A stretch of DNA of 64,000 nucleotides, taken from the NCBI RefSeq assembly GCF_000764305.2, contig NW_025943947.1, positions 248,001 through 312,000 of the forward strand. The letters are read 5' to 3'. This document shows, piece after piece, positions 36,701-44,600 of this stretch. The translations under genes and the position numbers were made by a program. The notes beneath the pieces were generated by a model that saw only the letters and a program-made list of their open reading frames with translations, searched no databases and was not told the DNA's origin. Position 1 is the stretch's first letter, and every line of letters starts with the position of its first letter. Source of the DNA: Hyalella azteca. Lineage: Eukaryota; Arthropoda; Malacostraca; Amphipoda; Hyalellidae.

Positions 36701-39700
36701 AAAGAAATATTCTCTGCTGTTTATGTACTTCTTCGATTCCCCGTTTTTTTCTGTTAAAAAAGCAAGCTGCTCGTCAGTTTGTTTTGGCGTGATATGGTTT
36801 CAATATCAGTTGCCTTAGGCTTTTGAACAAAAGCACAATGCTTCAAAATAACGCGAAATTTATAATGATGACAAAGATTTCTTCTTTCAAACGCGTTTTT
36901 AACGTTTCCGCCAAGTGTTCAATGCCCAGCTTTACGTTGACATAAGCGCTTCATCGTCCCTAATTTAAATTAAATTAGTTTTTGATCTTCCAATCAAAAA
37001 ACACATTTTCTGCGAAGAAAAGAAATAAGTAACCTCGGTAAAAACGAGGGCAATCTTCTTTTGATCAACACAAAATATTTTCCAGCCATTTGGGATAGAA
37101 GGCTTAAGGTGATGCGCCAGGACGGCAAGGCGACGTAACTGAATAAAGGCCGGCGAGTTTAATTATGGATCTCCAGAGGAGGGCTCTCATCTTGAAAAGA
37201 TCGATCCTCGAGGGCTAATTAAATTATTTTCCTTTTTAGCATCGAATTTTGCAAAAACTTTTAGCTGCAAAATTGCCCGGCCTACTGTATTTACAACAAT
37301 AAACACAACCGCGTGTTGATCATTTAATTAATAGAGTGGTTACGCTGAAAAATATTTTTCAGACAACTTATATTCTGACAGAGAAAATCCTCAACATATT
37401 ATAATAACATTATTCACATTCAGAAGCAACAACTCGAATTATTACAAAAATTTGAATATCAGCCGTGAAAAAAAGATTCGATGATTAACAAAATACGTGT
37501 GGTCATATTGAGTTCAGCAATCAGTGGTAGAGTCCATGAGACGTAGGAACACACAAACGAAAGAAAATACACACAAACGTAAGAAAATCCACACAAACGT
37601 AAGAAAATAATAAAGAATAATTCATTCTGCTAAAGCTAACTTCAAATGAAGGACTTTTTTTCGTGTGGGCTTGAAAGATTGTTCAGGGGCTGCCGACCTC
37701 AGCACGACAAACGATGGTGGTATTGATTGGCTACCAGAGGAAGGGGCGGCGAGAAATGATGTTAGCGGCTTTGGGCGGGGAAAAAAAGAGTTCCGATGAA
37801 GTTATAGAGGCCAAATATAATCTAATGTAGCTTAAATCAACCGGAAATAATGTAGATTAATAGCGGACATGTTTATCAGTCGTTTAGATCTCGATGACAA
37901 ATTTAATGGTCACAAATTTAAATAAGACCTCTAGCTCAATTAGCTATCGTCAGGAACTTCGTGGAAAATTAACCATTATACATCGATAGAGACTGAACTG
38001 TTAACACTTATCGCTTAGATTCTGAGCTTTTTTGTTTTATATAGCACATACATGAACATTATATTTGAAACAAGTGTTGTAGCCCCGTATACTCCCAGCG
38101 CTCGCAGATTTATGAAAATCATCTCGAAATGCGCCCTTTAACTGACTTGTGGATGTTTATAATAATAAAAATACCGCTCGCTTTATAACAAAACTCGATG
38201 GCTCCTGTGATATATAAACAGAAAAGGAGTAGACTTTTGCGAAACTGCACGCAGCTATAGCGTCTAGACAGTCTTTTATAGTGGCAAGACCAAATTTTCT
38301 TCACCTATTTAAAAGCCTTAACATTACATCAATGAACCAATCATCTCTCAACATTCGGAATATTAGACCCAAAAGACGATACTAACATCGCCCACCAAGA
38401 ATGGCACGGAATAAAAAATTTACACTCTGTCCACGTGTGAAATTTCCCTCTAAAATCTCACTCAATTCAGTGATCTCAGGAACTTAATTAAGTCCTCGGA
38501 GGGTTAGAGCGGATTATGTTGTACGGTAATCCGACTCTAGATTAGATCATTAAACTCTGGATCTTCTGTTGATCGTTTCAAACGAGAAATTGCAATATGA
38601 CAATGAGTCGGACCTTCATTGAGAATATATTAAATAACTATATGTAGAGTTTATACTGTTGTACATTTTTCGTTTGAGCTCTTAACAATTCCTCACATTT
38701 TCTCACATTATTTAAATAAACAAACTACCTCTAAAATAAGGAGGCTATAGCTCATTACATGTCATATGACAGAATGTGCCATTGTTCCAAATGATTAGAA
38801 AATGCGTTTATCGTCTACAAAGTATCGCAGGTTTCCCGGATTAAATAAATGATTTTCATGTTTATGAGAATTTAAACTACTATTTGAATATTCAGTCTAT
38901 CCAAGATTCGCTTGTTTAATTTCGAAACTAAAATGTACTACTAAAGAGATTTAAGCCTTCAATATTGAAAAGAGAATCTTATCCATGTAATTTTATTAAC
39001 AATCTTTTTAGACATTTTCATCGTATGCATTTATTATTATAATTTTATATACAATCGAATAAATTAAATCTTTTGGCTATAAAACGTGGAAATGTCTTTT
39101 AATACAAGGAGATCATACAAACAACGCATGGTTTCATAAGCGCGTAACCTATAAGTGCCAGTTTACATACGCACTGTTTCTCTCGCCAGTCTTGGCACTC
39201 CGTCAAGCAGCCGCGGCGGAGGCGTTGGCGGTTACCCGCAAGCTCTTCGTCGTGGTGAAGGTTACGACCGTCAGTCAGCAGGCGGGGGAACGTCTCATCC
39301 TAACACCCCGAGCGCCACGGTACGCGAGATGCTAGCCATCCGCGACATGACGCGCAACAACATCATCACAAATGACCCGAACAGAAGATCATACTACACG
39401 CAATCTTCGTCCTCAGCGATGTTGTCACATCAGTCAAGCGACGTGTCCCACATGACGAGCCTCTCGCCCACCAACGTGAGCACCACTGGTGCTCTTATTC
39501 TAGAGGGGAGTTTAGGTGACAGCCCGGGCAGTGTGCGGGCTGTGCCCTGCGCCAGCACGACTTCCCTCATCTACCAAGACGCGGCTGAGGCCGCTGGCTT
39601 CCTCAGAGGTGCTAATTATATGGTGGCCGCTGGACCTCGCCACAGGTGAGTTTAGTTGCGCATTTCGATGTTGGTAAATAGTAAAAATTACTTGAGCATT

Positions 39701-40542
39701 TTATCCTAATTTGTTTCTTGCATTCGTTGATAAGTAATGATATTAAATCAGTTATGTATTTTACACCAGTGAACAAAATTTTCTATTAATTGTCTTAGTG
39801 ATCCACTTTTATAAAATACCCTCAATTTATTTAAACCCTATTTGCTTTGGGCCAACGCAGCACGCTACAACCTCGGGTGGGCTGATTTTAGGACATTGTT
39901 CAATAAATAACCATTTAAATCTCATCCTTCTTTATGAAAAAAGATACTCTTGGTGGGAATTAAACTGTCTGGTTTTCAATCAACATTTGTGTTAAAGGCA
40001 CAATTGATAACTGATATCCTTTCATAGTTACCTATATAGGTTCAGTGAAGAAGAAATTAACTGTTGTGCGTCTATATTAGAGCTCTGCCACTTCAGCCAA
40101 ACGACCATATCGACGGTAATTACCGTTGGGCTTGAGTGCGGCAACCAATCATCAGAGTGATTGGTTGCAACAAAACATCTTCTCAAACTACAATATGCAA
40201 GAGATTTTCCCAAACTAAAGCATTTACATGGAATAAACAATTCTAGCTAAAGTATCAGTAATCTGAGACCAGGAGTAGACCTTGGTTGAGAACTAACTCT
40301 GCAGGCGAGCCTAAGAAATTTGTCGTTACATTTTTATCTTGCCCATTAAAAATGAGTCCGTTTTCCCGCGCGTCTGAGGCGATTAGGTTTAATGCCAGGC
40401 ACTTGAGTAGCTATAGGACCTCATAGCATTATATGCATCTAAGATTTGTTGTTGGACTTATATGATTGATGGCTTTGTTTTCATTTTCAGATCATCCATG
40501 GTGGACATGCGAGAATTCAAGGAGATGGAAACCGTGCTATAA
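625..40542 (+). CDS. Nmdar2: NMDA-type glutamate receptor subunit 2, C-terminal half (spliced, 6 exons)
   Basis: Joins 625-785, 5362-5543, 17461-17696, 18206-18408, 39190-39645 and 40491-40542. Intron phases are 2, 1, 0, 2, 2 and agree at every junction, giving 429 residues and a TAA stop. The family is a postsynaptic cation channel in which GluN2-class subunits bind glutamate. Visible here are the S2 lobe ([22 protein letters not shown]), the two cysteines expected to pair in S2 (DEEC, HGAC), a TM4 helix near 17556-17633, and an intracellular tail. The block [15 protein letters not shown] just after TM4 resembles arthropod rather than vertebrate GluN2. The C-terminus ETVL fits a class I PDZ ligand (T at -2, L at 0). 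The N-terminal domain, S1, TM1, the re-entrant loop and TM3 must lie upstream of the window. No frameshift or internal stop is seen. GluN2 identity is preferred over GluN1 because of PPF-FGTVP, LDAFIYD and the PDZ tail. Confidence 0.93.
4623..4654. repeat. (CA)n microsatellite
   Basis: Near-perfect CA dinucleotide run of about 16 units with one CT interruption, in intron 1. Confidence 0.95.
4765..4804. repeat. Hairpin at the head of the 35-bp minisatellite
   Basis: ACGCTTTCCTCT (4765-4776) is the exact reverse complement of AGAGGAAAGCGT (4793-4804), with a 16-base loop. The stem extends outwards by about four pairs with one mismatch (CCTTC...AAAGG). The minisatellite begins immediately after the right arm. 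Confidence 0.85.
4805..5350. repeat. 35-bp minisatellite with internal palindrome
   Basis: About 15 head-to-tail units. Most contain AACCCTTAATTAAGGGTT, a perfect 18-bp palindrome, followed by ACTGATGATCAACGCTT. Spacing between successive palindromes is 35 bp. Units vary by single substitutions. The array ends about 11 bp before the exon-B acceptor, so it displaces the usual pyrimidine tract. Confidence 0.95.
5362..5543 (+). CDS. Nmdar2: Nmdar2 exon B: S2 segment with ligand-contacting Asp
   Basis: Acceptor TTGTCATCAG at 5352-5361; donor ACG|GTGGGT (phase 1). It encodes [15 protein letters not shown], then VGQDEEC and [10 protein letters not shown], ending MEYKNN. The Asp of FIYD corresponds to the GluN2 residue that contacts the ligand amino group, and Cys in DEEC is one half of the conserved S2 disulfide. 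The acceptor has almost no pyrimidine tract because a 35-bp minisatellite ends just upstream. A second GT four bases downstream (GGTGG|GTGAAA) would put the next exon out of frame with an immediate TGA, so the first donor was chosen. Confidence 0.92.
9650..9734 (-). mobile_element. 5'-truncated LINE 3' end (second copy)
   Basis: About 80 bases from TATAGTATAGTATCTTCGGC to CTAGACTG are nearly identical (about two differences) to the sequence next to the (AGTAT)n tract at 16055-16132. In - orientation this is the 3' terminus of the same LINE family, with only two or three tail repeats and no coding part left. Confidence 0.75.
10759..10968. mobile_element. Large inverted repeat with hammerhead-like core (Penelope-like?)
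   Basis: Left arm 10759-10846 and right arm 10882-10968 are about 90% reverse complements around a 35-base loop. Each arm carries a sequence that reads outward as CTGA/GNGA, a short GGAG/CTCC stem, then GAAACG: CTGAGGA...GAAAC on the - strand (10846 to 10821) and CTGGTGA...GAAAC on the + strand (10882-10907). CTGANGA...GAAA is the conserved core of hammerhead ribozymes, which Penelope-like elements carry in their terminal repeats. The fit is imperfect: one extra T precedes the stem, and I cannot place a cleavage site. No reverse transcriptase or GIY-YIG coding is nearby. Confidence 0.5.
11246..11294. repeat. Short AT-rich hairpin
   Basis: CTGCTATGACTATA (from 11246) pairs with TATAGTCATAGCAG (ending 11294), with imperfect AT pairing continuing inward. 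No coding content; 11310-11520 next to it holds nothing else recognisable. Confidence 0.7.
11530..11805 (+). pseudogene. Tc1-like transposase, N-terminal fragment, decayed
   Basis: A 62-codon frame starts [18 protein letters not shown] and contains [13 protein letters not shown], the recognition helix of the Tc1-type N-terminal helix-turn-helix (sequence-specific DNA binding). Near 11697 the frame shifts: the continuation ([10 protein letters not shown], later [11 protein letters not shown]) is in another frame and also has an in-frame TGA. No DDE catalytic domain follows before ordinary AT-rich sequence, and I see no inverted terminal repeats. It is a dead, 3'-deleted copy inside intron 2. 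Confidence 0.85.
13072..13151. repeat. 40-bp tandem duplication
   Basis: TCATATTCCAGATTACACC... and TCATATTCCAAATTACACC... repeat at a 40-bp spacing with a few substitutions; a weaker third copy may follow to about 13190. Confidence 0.75.
13504..13670. repeat. 23-bp minisatellite
   Basis: Seven units of GAACAATTGGCTGCTGGTACTGC at an exact 23-bp period with CAA/CTA variation. Because 23 is not a multiple of three, the array is open in several frames, which explains the repetitive Trp/Leu/Cys-rich reading frames here; they are not genes. Confidence 0.93.
14673..14686. repeat. Poly-C tract (14 bases)
   Basis: An uninterrupted run of 14 C in an AT-rich intron, directly followed by AAACGAAAAAAACG. 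Confidence 0.9.
15649..15805. repeat. 41-bp minisatellite
   Basis: About 3.8 units of CCTTAATTCTGGCCTTTATT with a TCGTCCTTGGACACTTATACT half, period 41 bp; the first unit is the most diverged. Confidence 0.88.
15912..16068. repeat. (AGTAT)n pentanucleotide tract, LINE tail
   Basis: About 31 units of TATAG with two single-base variants. It directly adjoins the 3' end of the - strand LINE at 16070-16562, and a second copy of that 3' end at 9650 also begins with the same pentamer, so the tract is best read as the expanded 3' tail of the LINE. Confidence 0.9.
16070..16562 (-). mobile_element. CR1/jockey-type LINE 3' fragment
   Basis: The - strand frame 16562-16188 (124 codons) contains [33 protein letters not shown] and [20 protein letters not shown], then [10 protein letters not shown]. 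This is the conserved C-terminal tail of reverse transcriptases of CR1/jockey-type non-LTR elements. The polymerase core, endonuclease and 5' part are missing (5' truncation, typical of LINE insertion). After the stop comes about 115 bp of 3'UTR and then the (AGTAT)n tail. A 25-bp direct duplication containing GTGGGCATGCGTAG sits at the coding 5' edge (16491-16530). No target-site duplication was found. Confidence 0.85.
17022..17460 (+). repeat. 36-bp minisatellite of splice-acceptor copies
   Basis: Thirteen units, each with a TGCAG followed by RTGAWATTGATTG; the AG dinucleotides end at 17031, 17068, 17103, 17138, 17174, 17209, 17245, 17281, 17316, 17352, 17388, 17424 and 17460, a 35-37 bp spacing. 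The last AG is the real exon-C acceptor, and the exon begins GTGACATTGA, a variant of the repeat. The final four complete units (from 17317) are 36 bp, free of stops, and in frame with exon C, each encoding a [16 protein letters not shown] dodecapeptide. Confidence 0.95.
17461..17696 (+). CDS. Nmdar2: Nmdar2 exon C: end of S2 and TM4
   Basis: Starts after GTGGGTGCAG and ends at CTT|GTGAGT (phase 0). Reads [19 protein letters not shown], then SEPLALEQF, then a 25-residue Leu/Val-rich helix ending [13 protein letters not shown]. Cys of HGAC is the second S2 cysteine; the helix is TM4, after which the protein turns cytoplasmic with basic residues ([10 protein letters not shown]). The start is set by phase: exon B leaves one base, giving GGT for the first Gly. 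Upstream tandem repeats copy this acceptor, and the four nearest copies would add 12, 24, 36 or 48 residues in frame, so the exon start may not be unique. Confidence 0.9.
17697..18205 (+). other. Nmdar2 intron 3 (0.5 kb)
   Basis: Short intron with GTGAGT donor and a C-rich tract before TTGCAG. Contains loose repeats of GTCTTGGCATATATTGTG... and later of CCTGAACA, but no exon. Confidence 0.85.
18206..18408 (+). CDS. Nmdar2: Nmdar2 exon D: juxtamembrane intracellular block
   Basis: Acceptor C-rich tract plus TTGCAG, donor AG|GTAACG (phase 2). Reads [18 protein letters not shown], a Cys/His patch [11 protein letters not shown], and a charged helical stretch [17 protein letters not shown] that looks coiled-coil prone. 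MGKSL-FRGAV-EAT directly after TM4 is, to my knowledge, a feature of arthropod GluN2 proteins and absent in vertebrates. HRC-x5-C-x2-H could be a small metal-binding site; that is inference only. If the following intron is retained the frame stops after one more codon (AGG TAA), giving a short-tailed receptor. Confidence 0.9.
24502..24798. repeat. Foldback element (imperfect inverted repeat)
   Basis: Left arm 24502-24600 (contains GAAGCTACAGC, CCATTCGA, TAAAGACC, GAGTAA) reappears as reverse complement in the right arm 24696-24798 with roughly 75% identity and small indels. The about 95-base centre contains a G-rich run. No coding capacity; probably a non-autonomous mobile element or two head-to-head copies of one repeat. 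Confidence 0.65.
25089..25325. repeat. 36-bp minisatellite
   Basis: Between six and seven units of ACACTGTGCAATGTGTTCTG followed by AATGGTGTTATTTGTT at an exact 36-bp period. As 36 is a multiple of three the array is open on both strands, giving Cys/His-rich or Asn/Thr-rich repeat peptides that are not genes. It ends three bases before the LINE target-site duplication. Confidence 0.93.
25328..25339. repeat. LINE target-site duplication, left copy
   Basis: GAGGTTCTCATG, identical to 26884-26895 on the other side of the LINE. Confidence 0.88.
25346..26860 (-). pseudogene. LINE polyprotein remnants (PHD finger; RT thumb; zinc knuckle)
   Basis: Upstream of the gap: a hydrophobic run then AGIHPHPGP (near 26636-26659), then [24 protein letters not shown] and WACPGC, the C4HC3 spacing of a PHD finger. 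Downstream of the gap: [23 protein letters not shown] and [14 protein letters not shown], the conserved region after the RT palm, ending with [17 protein letters not shown], a CCHC-type knuckle common at LINE C-termini, then a Pro-rich tail. The frame is open into the target-site duplication with no convincing ATG, so the 5' end is probably truncated. The two halves happen to share a frame across the N run, but the protein is not continuous. Confidence 0.85.
26233..26438. other. Assembly gap (206 N)
   Basis: Unknown bases inside the LINE. The RT fingers/palm and endonuclease expected between the flanking parts need far more than 206 bases, so the gap length is likely an estimate. Confidence 0.98.
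26884..26895. repeat. LINE target-site duplication, right copy
   Basis: GAGGTTCTCATG, exact match to 25328-25339. The pre-insertion site would run from the end of the 36-bp array directly into ATCTATGCAGGC. Confidence 0.88.
29215..29452. mobile_element. piggyBac-like MITE, copy 1
   Basis: A 238-bp unit bounded by TTAA on both sides with terminal inverted repeats CCCTCTACCGCC / GGTGGTAGAGGG. TTAA duplication and CCC-starting ends are the hallmark of piggyBac-family elements. No coding capacity. A second copy in the opposite orientation lies at 57014-57251. Confidence 0.88.
32285..32362 (+). CDS. Candidate Nmdar2 cassette exon in the long intron
   Basis: A 78-bp segment bounded by a CAG acceptor at 32282-32284 and a strong donor CAAG|GTGAGG. 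Its phase is 2 on both sides, matching exon D's end and exon E's start, so it could be included or skipped without a frame change. It would insert 26 residues including [18 protein letters not shown]. The acceptor sits at the end of a (CAG)5 run, and every CAG, plus AAG|AGG at 32258-32262, keeps the same phase, so tandem acceptors would vary a Ser run (or GGG plus Ser run). Weak points are a poor pyrimidine tract and no homology seen by eye. The same interval is also open on the - strand, which lowers confidence. Confidence 0.4.
35882..35951. repeat. Short direct repeats
   Basis: GTTTGACAGTTTTCAT occurs at 35882 and 35936, with partial copies (AGTTTGACAGTTTGTCATAGC) between them. Confidence 0.7.
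36314..36363 (-). other. Exon-like segment on the - strand, unassigned
   Basis: On the - strand, CGATTTGTCAG precedes a 50-bp GC-rich stretch ending CGAAG|GTAAGAG, a near-consensus donor. One frame reads [16 protein letters not shown]. No neighbouring exons were found, so this is only a possible exon of an unidentified gene nested in intron 4, or a chance match. Confidence 0.15.
37549..37608. repeat. 20-bp tandem repeat, three units
   Basis: Three units of ACACAAACGTAAGAAAATCC, period 20 bp, with one or two substitutions. Confidence 0.85.
39190..39645 (+). CDS. Nmdar2: Nmdar2 exon E: Ser/Gly-rich cytoplasmic tail
   Basis: Acceptor GTTTCTCTCGCCAG, donor CACAG|GTGAGT (phase 2). Encodes 152 residues starting [17 protein letters not shown], with [16 protein letters not shown] in the middle, a Ser/Tyr run ([11 protein letters not shown]), then [17 protein letters not shown] and [14 protein letters not shown]. 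The composition is low in hydrophobics, rich in Ser/Thr/Gly and likely disordered, as expected of a GluN2 tail. [13 protein letters not shown] looks more ordered and may be a docking segment; that is inference. It is assigned to Nmdar2 because the phase-2 ends match exons D and F exactly; no other gene is visible to own it. Base composition is much more GC-rich than the flanking introns. Confidence 0.82.
39646..40490 (+). other. Nmdar2 intron 5 (0.85 kb)
   Basis: GTGAGT donor and a T-rich tract before CAG. Contains a perfect 14-bp palindrome ACGGTAATTACCGT (40113-40126) and a perfect hairpin at 40141-40168; no exon. Confidence 0.85.
40141..40168. repeat. Perfect 11-bp-arm hairpin in intron 5
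   Basis: GCAACCAATCA, six-base loop TCAGAG, TGATTGGTTGC. It is a stable short stem-loop on either strand, with no terminator context expected in this eukaryotic intron. Confidence 0.85.
40491..40542 (+). CDS. Nmdar2: Nmdar2 terminal coding exon with PDZ ligand
   Basis: Acceptor TTTGTTTTCATTTTCAG; one base completes the split Arg codon, then [16 protein letters not shown] and TAA at 40540-40542. The last four residues E-T-V-L match the class I PDZ ligand pattern (S/T-x-hydrophobic), the type used by GluN2 tails to bind MAGUK scaffolds such as Dlg/PSD-95. That functional match supports placing exons E and F in the same gene as the channel exons. Confidence 0.82.
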
Positions 40543-41600
40543 GACTAGGCTGCGTAGGCCGGCTCTAGCTGCTTCGGTGACTGTAAATATGAATCGTTTC
40601 CGGTTTTGAAAACTAAAAAAAATGCATGGACTTCTTGCAATTTTTTGATGCCGGATAAGGTGTAGTATTATTTATTTCGACCTCAAGTGACTCATCTTAC
40701 TTATGATGACGCTTATTGTGCATTAAATGGGAAGTTTTATGCATTAAGAGAGCAATTCCTTCGACCCTCGCAAAATTTATGTCCCTGCTCGCAATACCTA
40801 AAATAATATTAACATAAATCTGGCGCAGTTTCCTTTCTTGAAACAATCATTTTTCACTGATACTTTATCCTGAAAATGTTTGAAACAAATGTATTAAATC
40901 CGAAACTGCAATGCCATTAATAATCAAATCGATTTTTCTATTACAATAATTTTCGTAACAATTTTCGCTTTATCTTTTGAGAGCAATGCGCTATGACAAT
41001 AACTGTACTGTACATTTATAAAGACCTCAGTTTAATGCATTGCTCGCAGTAATGCTTCGTGAATATTCTTGGGTGATTCTCAACATAAGATTGAAATAAT
41101 ACTGTAATCATAGAAAGCATTCTAACGTCAATATTTCATTTATAGTTGTAATGCCATGAAAACTTGCATAGACAATACATTGAAGTCTCGGGAATTAACT
41201 GCTCAACTTCTACTTACGCTTCAATAGTGAGGTGAACTCTCTTCGGATAGAGATAGAGAGCGTGTACAGATGTCATTAATTGACGTTGTTTTACAAGGCT
41301 TCGCTTAATCGCACACTTTATCGAGATTCCAAATCTTGTACGCCTTCAAAAAAATAAATCGAGATATCGATAAGCTGATTATAGGATTGCGTGGTCGCAT
41401 GGATTCTCGGGCACTTTAGCAGAGGAGCTTTTAGCTCATATTCTTATCTCCTATTACTAGTGAAAGAAAGGGAACGAAAATTGAAATCAAATTTCGCGGT
41501 TGAGCAAATTTTTCCAACAATAACATTTTCCAACATCCCTTGAACGAGACTGCAGCCAGTGCAACACGCGTTTTTTTCCAATCAATAAAGGAAACTTCTC
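40543..41600 (+). other. Probable Nmdar2 3'UTR (end not determined)
   Basis: Non-coding, AT-rich sequence right after the stop. Possible polyadenylation hexamers are ATTAAA at 40722-40727, AATAAA at 41353-41358 and AATAAA at 41584-41589. Nothing in the sequence decides between them. Confidence 0.4.
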
Positions 41601-44600
41601 TTTCCTATCAGCCCTTGCTTCGTTCACACTTTATTTGAAGATGACGTCATCAATGAACTGAGGTTTGATCTATTTGGAGCGTTCAATTACCTTAGTATCA
41701 TACTAATAATAAAATGTGCCATGGCAGCTCTTCCAGAATTTTTAACCCAGCATATGAACGATTGCTAATGATGGTTCGAGATGATTAACACTGCTGAACT
41801 ATCCTTAACAAGTTGTTCATGTCAATGAAAATAATATTATTAATAAATTTTTTAGTTTCTTTTATATCTGAATTCAGTGACACTTCTTCCCATTCATTTA
41901 AGCCTTTGCTTATTTAGGGACCGACTTGTGGTTTACGTATGGTGAAGATGTAACGATTTGTAACAAGACAGATGGAAGTGGTACGTATGAGCGTTATAAG
42001 TGATATTATTTAGAAACCCTGTTAAACACTGAATGCATTGTTGCATCTATGATGATATATTTCATTATTTTGAAACTATCTAATGCACTAAGATTCTCTA
42101 CACGCATTTGACTCAGTTTTTTTTCTAGTTTTATAGATATAACCTGCTTTTCAACCTAGAATTTATGTTTGCATTTATTACATCTAATATCTACTAGTCA
42201 TCTCGTAGATAGCTTATGGATCAAAAAATTTAATACCAAAGTATAAGAAGGAAAATATATTAAAATAATAACTTGATAATAACATGTTCGCGATAATAAT
42301 AATACTTGTTCGCGATAACTCCGTCGGGAAATAAAATTGCGGATGAAAAAAAACTCTGAGCATTTCAATATGATTACTTTTTGCTGTGATATTTTCAAAA
42401 TTCTAGGGCAGTGTCTTTTCAGATCCTTTCCGAGTCGAATTTCTACATCAAAACCGAAGCAGGAAATGTCTTCAATTGAGTCCAGCTTGTACAAGTGATA
42501 CAGAACCGAAATGTTTGTAATAAAATCGAGCGCCAACACGAAAATGCAGACTAATGTGAGCATTCCTTCAACACTTATACGTTTTTTTCTAAGTTGATTC
42601 AAAAGCGAAGCGTGTTGATGTCCAGGATCGAAGGATACGTTCCACCACATTCTTGGAAAGAAAAGGTCTCTGCTTTTTTATGCCACAAGTTCTTATCCTA
42701 GATTAATATCATTTAAATCTGTTAATGATTTAGTTTTAGTGTAAACTCTTTTATCAAAACTATTCGGATCGTCATTCTTCTATAATTAAATAAGACAAAT
42801 ACTGATGGTCCTCGCAAGCCGCATGATCTTTGCATGCAAAATCTCGGTGCACCAAAATTTTGATGTGCCAAAAACTTAATGCTCCAAAAAGTCGAGGCGC
42901 CAAAAACTCGATGCGCTGAAATATTGATGTGCCAAAAACTCCATGAGTTAAAATCTTGCTGCGCCAAAAAGTCGATGTGCCAAAAACCCGAGAGCTGGGA
43001 TGCTAGAAGCTCGAAAGGTGGGATGGAAAGATCCTAATTATGGAAACTAACGAAATGAATTTTTCTGTCGGACGTCGAATATCCTTCATGGGTATTAATA
43101 CTAGATCGACTTGATTATAAGACTTATTTACCATAGGTGCATGCGGAAGCGGTAATAGGAAACAGAAAAAAAAAACTTTTTAAATTTAGCAAATTTACCG
43201 TTGGACATGTATTATTTTGCACGAGTGAAATTTTGTATTATCTCCTTTGCAGACGACTCGTTCTCTACGTTTAGAAACGTCCCCATGTTGAAAAATTAGC
43301 TTAATATTCATGCTTTCCCTGTCTCAATCGTCCTAATGTAAGAGCTTAGACTTGCAGCTGATGTCTGTACAATGCTTCTTGGTCCTCAGCCCTGCCTCCT
43401 TATGACCGTGCAGCAAAGTATCCTACAAACGAAGATTCTGCTCCTAAAAAAATTCCTTTTTACCTAAATTATACGCGCGTATTTGAAATTTTTGAGGTAT
43501 AAAACAAAGGTTGTTTTCACATCGATTTACGGATTAAATGGGATGTTAAGTTAAGTAGGGCCAATAACTATAAGCCACCTGGTGCTGTTCATAGGGCTGC
43601 TTTTGTTATTACGTATTCTATGTTAAGTTGTAATTTGGTCCGGTAACTGTCCTGCTATCATAATGATTGGGTGTAAATTGTCGTAGAGACAATAAGGTTT
43701 TTTTAATTGAAAATTATGAATCCATTTGCATGCAACAAGCCACCACCATTAGCTGCTGCAGGCTGAGTGTGGTTTTCATTGCTGGCATAATTATAGTTTG
43801 GTTGGCCTAGTATCGGTTAACTTAACTCGAATTTATCTTGGTAACTGTCACTCTCAATTGACAAAATTATTTCTCGTTATTTTGGTGGTCGCTCGAAAAT
43901 TTCTTTCGTACTGTTGGTCAGAATGTCAGTCTTAATTATTTCTCGAGAATTTCAGTTTACTTGGATAACGGTAAGCCACTGCAATTTATAAGAATCTAGC
44001 CTTTGAATACCTCACCTCGCACAAAATTGCAGAGGTAATATCGTCAAGCAATTCAACAAGATCCTTCATTTATGTTATCCATTGGAGTTGAATTTTGGAG
44101 AAGGAGAAAATTGGCTCATCAACGACACGATCGACAATTTTCACATCAAATAAATATTCTGGGAAGTAATTGACTTCGGCTTTCTCCAGCTCTTCATATT
44201 TTCTTTATGCCAAAGCTGTATAAATACCTACAGTCAACATGCAATGAAAGCAGCTACGCTCGTTCTCGTCGCTTTTGTTTGGCAGTCATTGTTGTCATAT
44301 AGCCTCTGGTGCGATATGTTTCCTCTCAATTTGACGTAAAAAAATATTTTATAACTATGAGGTTGATGTTGTTTTTGTCCTGGCTGTGACGGTCAAGGAC
44401 GAAGTTTCATGTGACACTTGAGAAGGTAATGACATATGATTTTTGGCCTTTGATCCCTATTAGCTAATTGTTGAATAAATCCAGCATCATTTTTTTTTTG
44501 GAGCCACCTATAATTATTTTATTATCATGGTGACCTACTGTTAAATCGAGATACGGATATTTTTTACAAAACAGTTTCAAAGCTCTCACTGTACCATATT

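Larger units (their letters stand above)
18409..39189 (+). other. Nmdar2 intron 4 (20.8 kb)
   Basis: Donor GTAACG, acceptor CTCTCGCCAG. 18409-24500, 26900-29210, 29453-32250 and 32400-39150 look like AT-rich non-coding sequence with no supported gene. Inside it are a foldback at 24502-24798, a 36-bp array, the PHD-finger LINE with the N gap, a MITE, and one candidate cassette exon, listed separately. Other exons too short to recognise cannot be excluded. Confidence 0.7.

Noticed and set aside
42198..42650. 150-codon open frame on the - strand with hydrophobic stretches
   Set aside because: No recognisable motif, no splice context, AT-driven Leu/Ile/Phe content; not supported as a gene.
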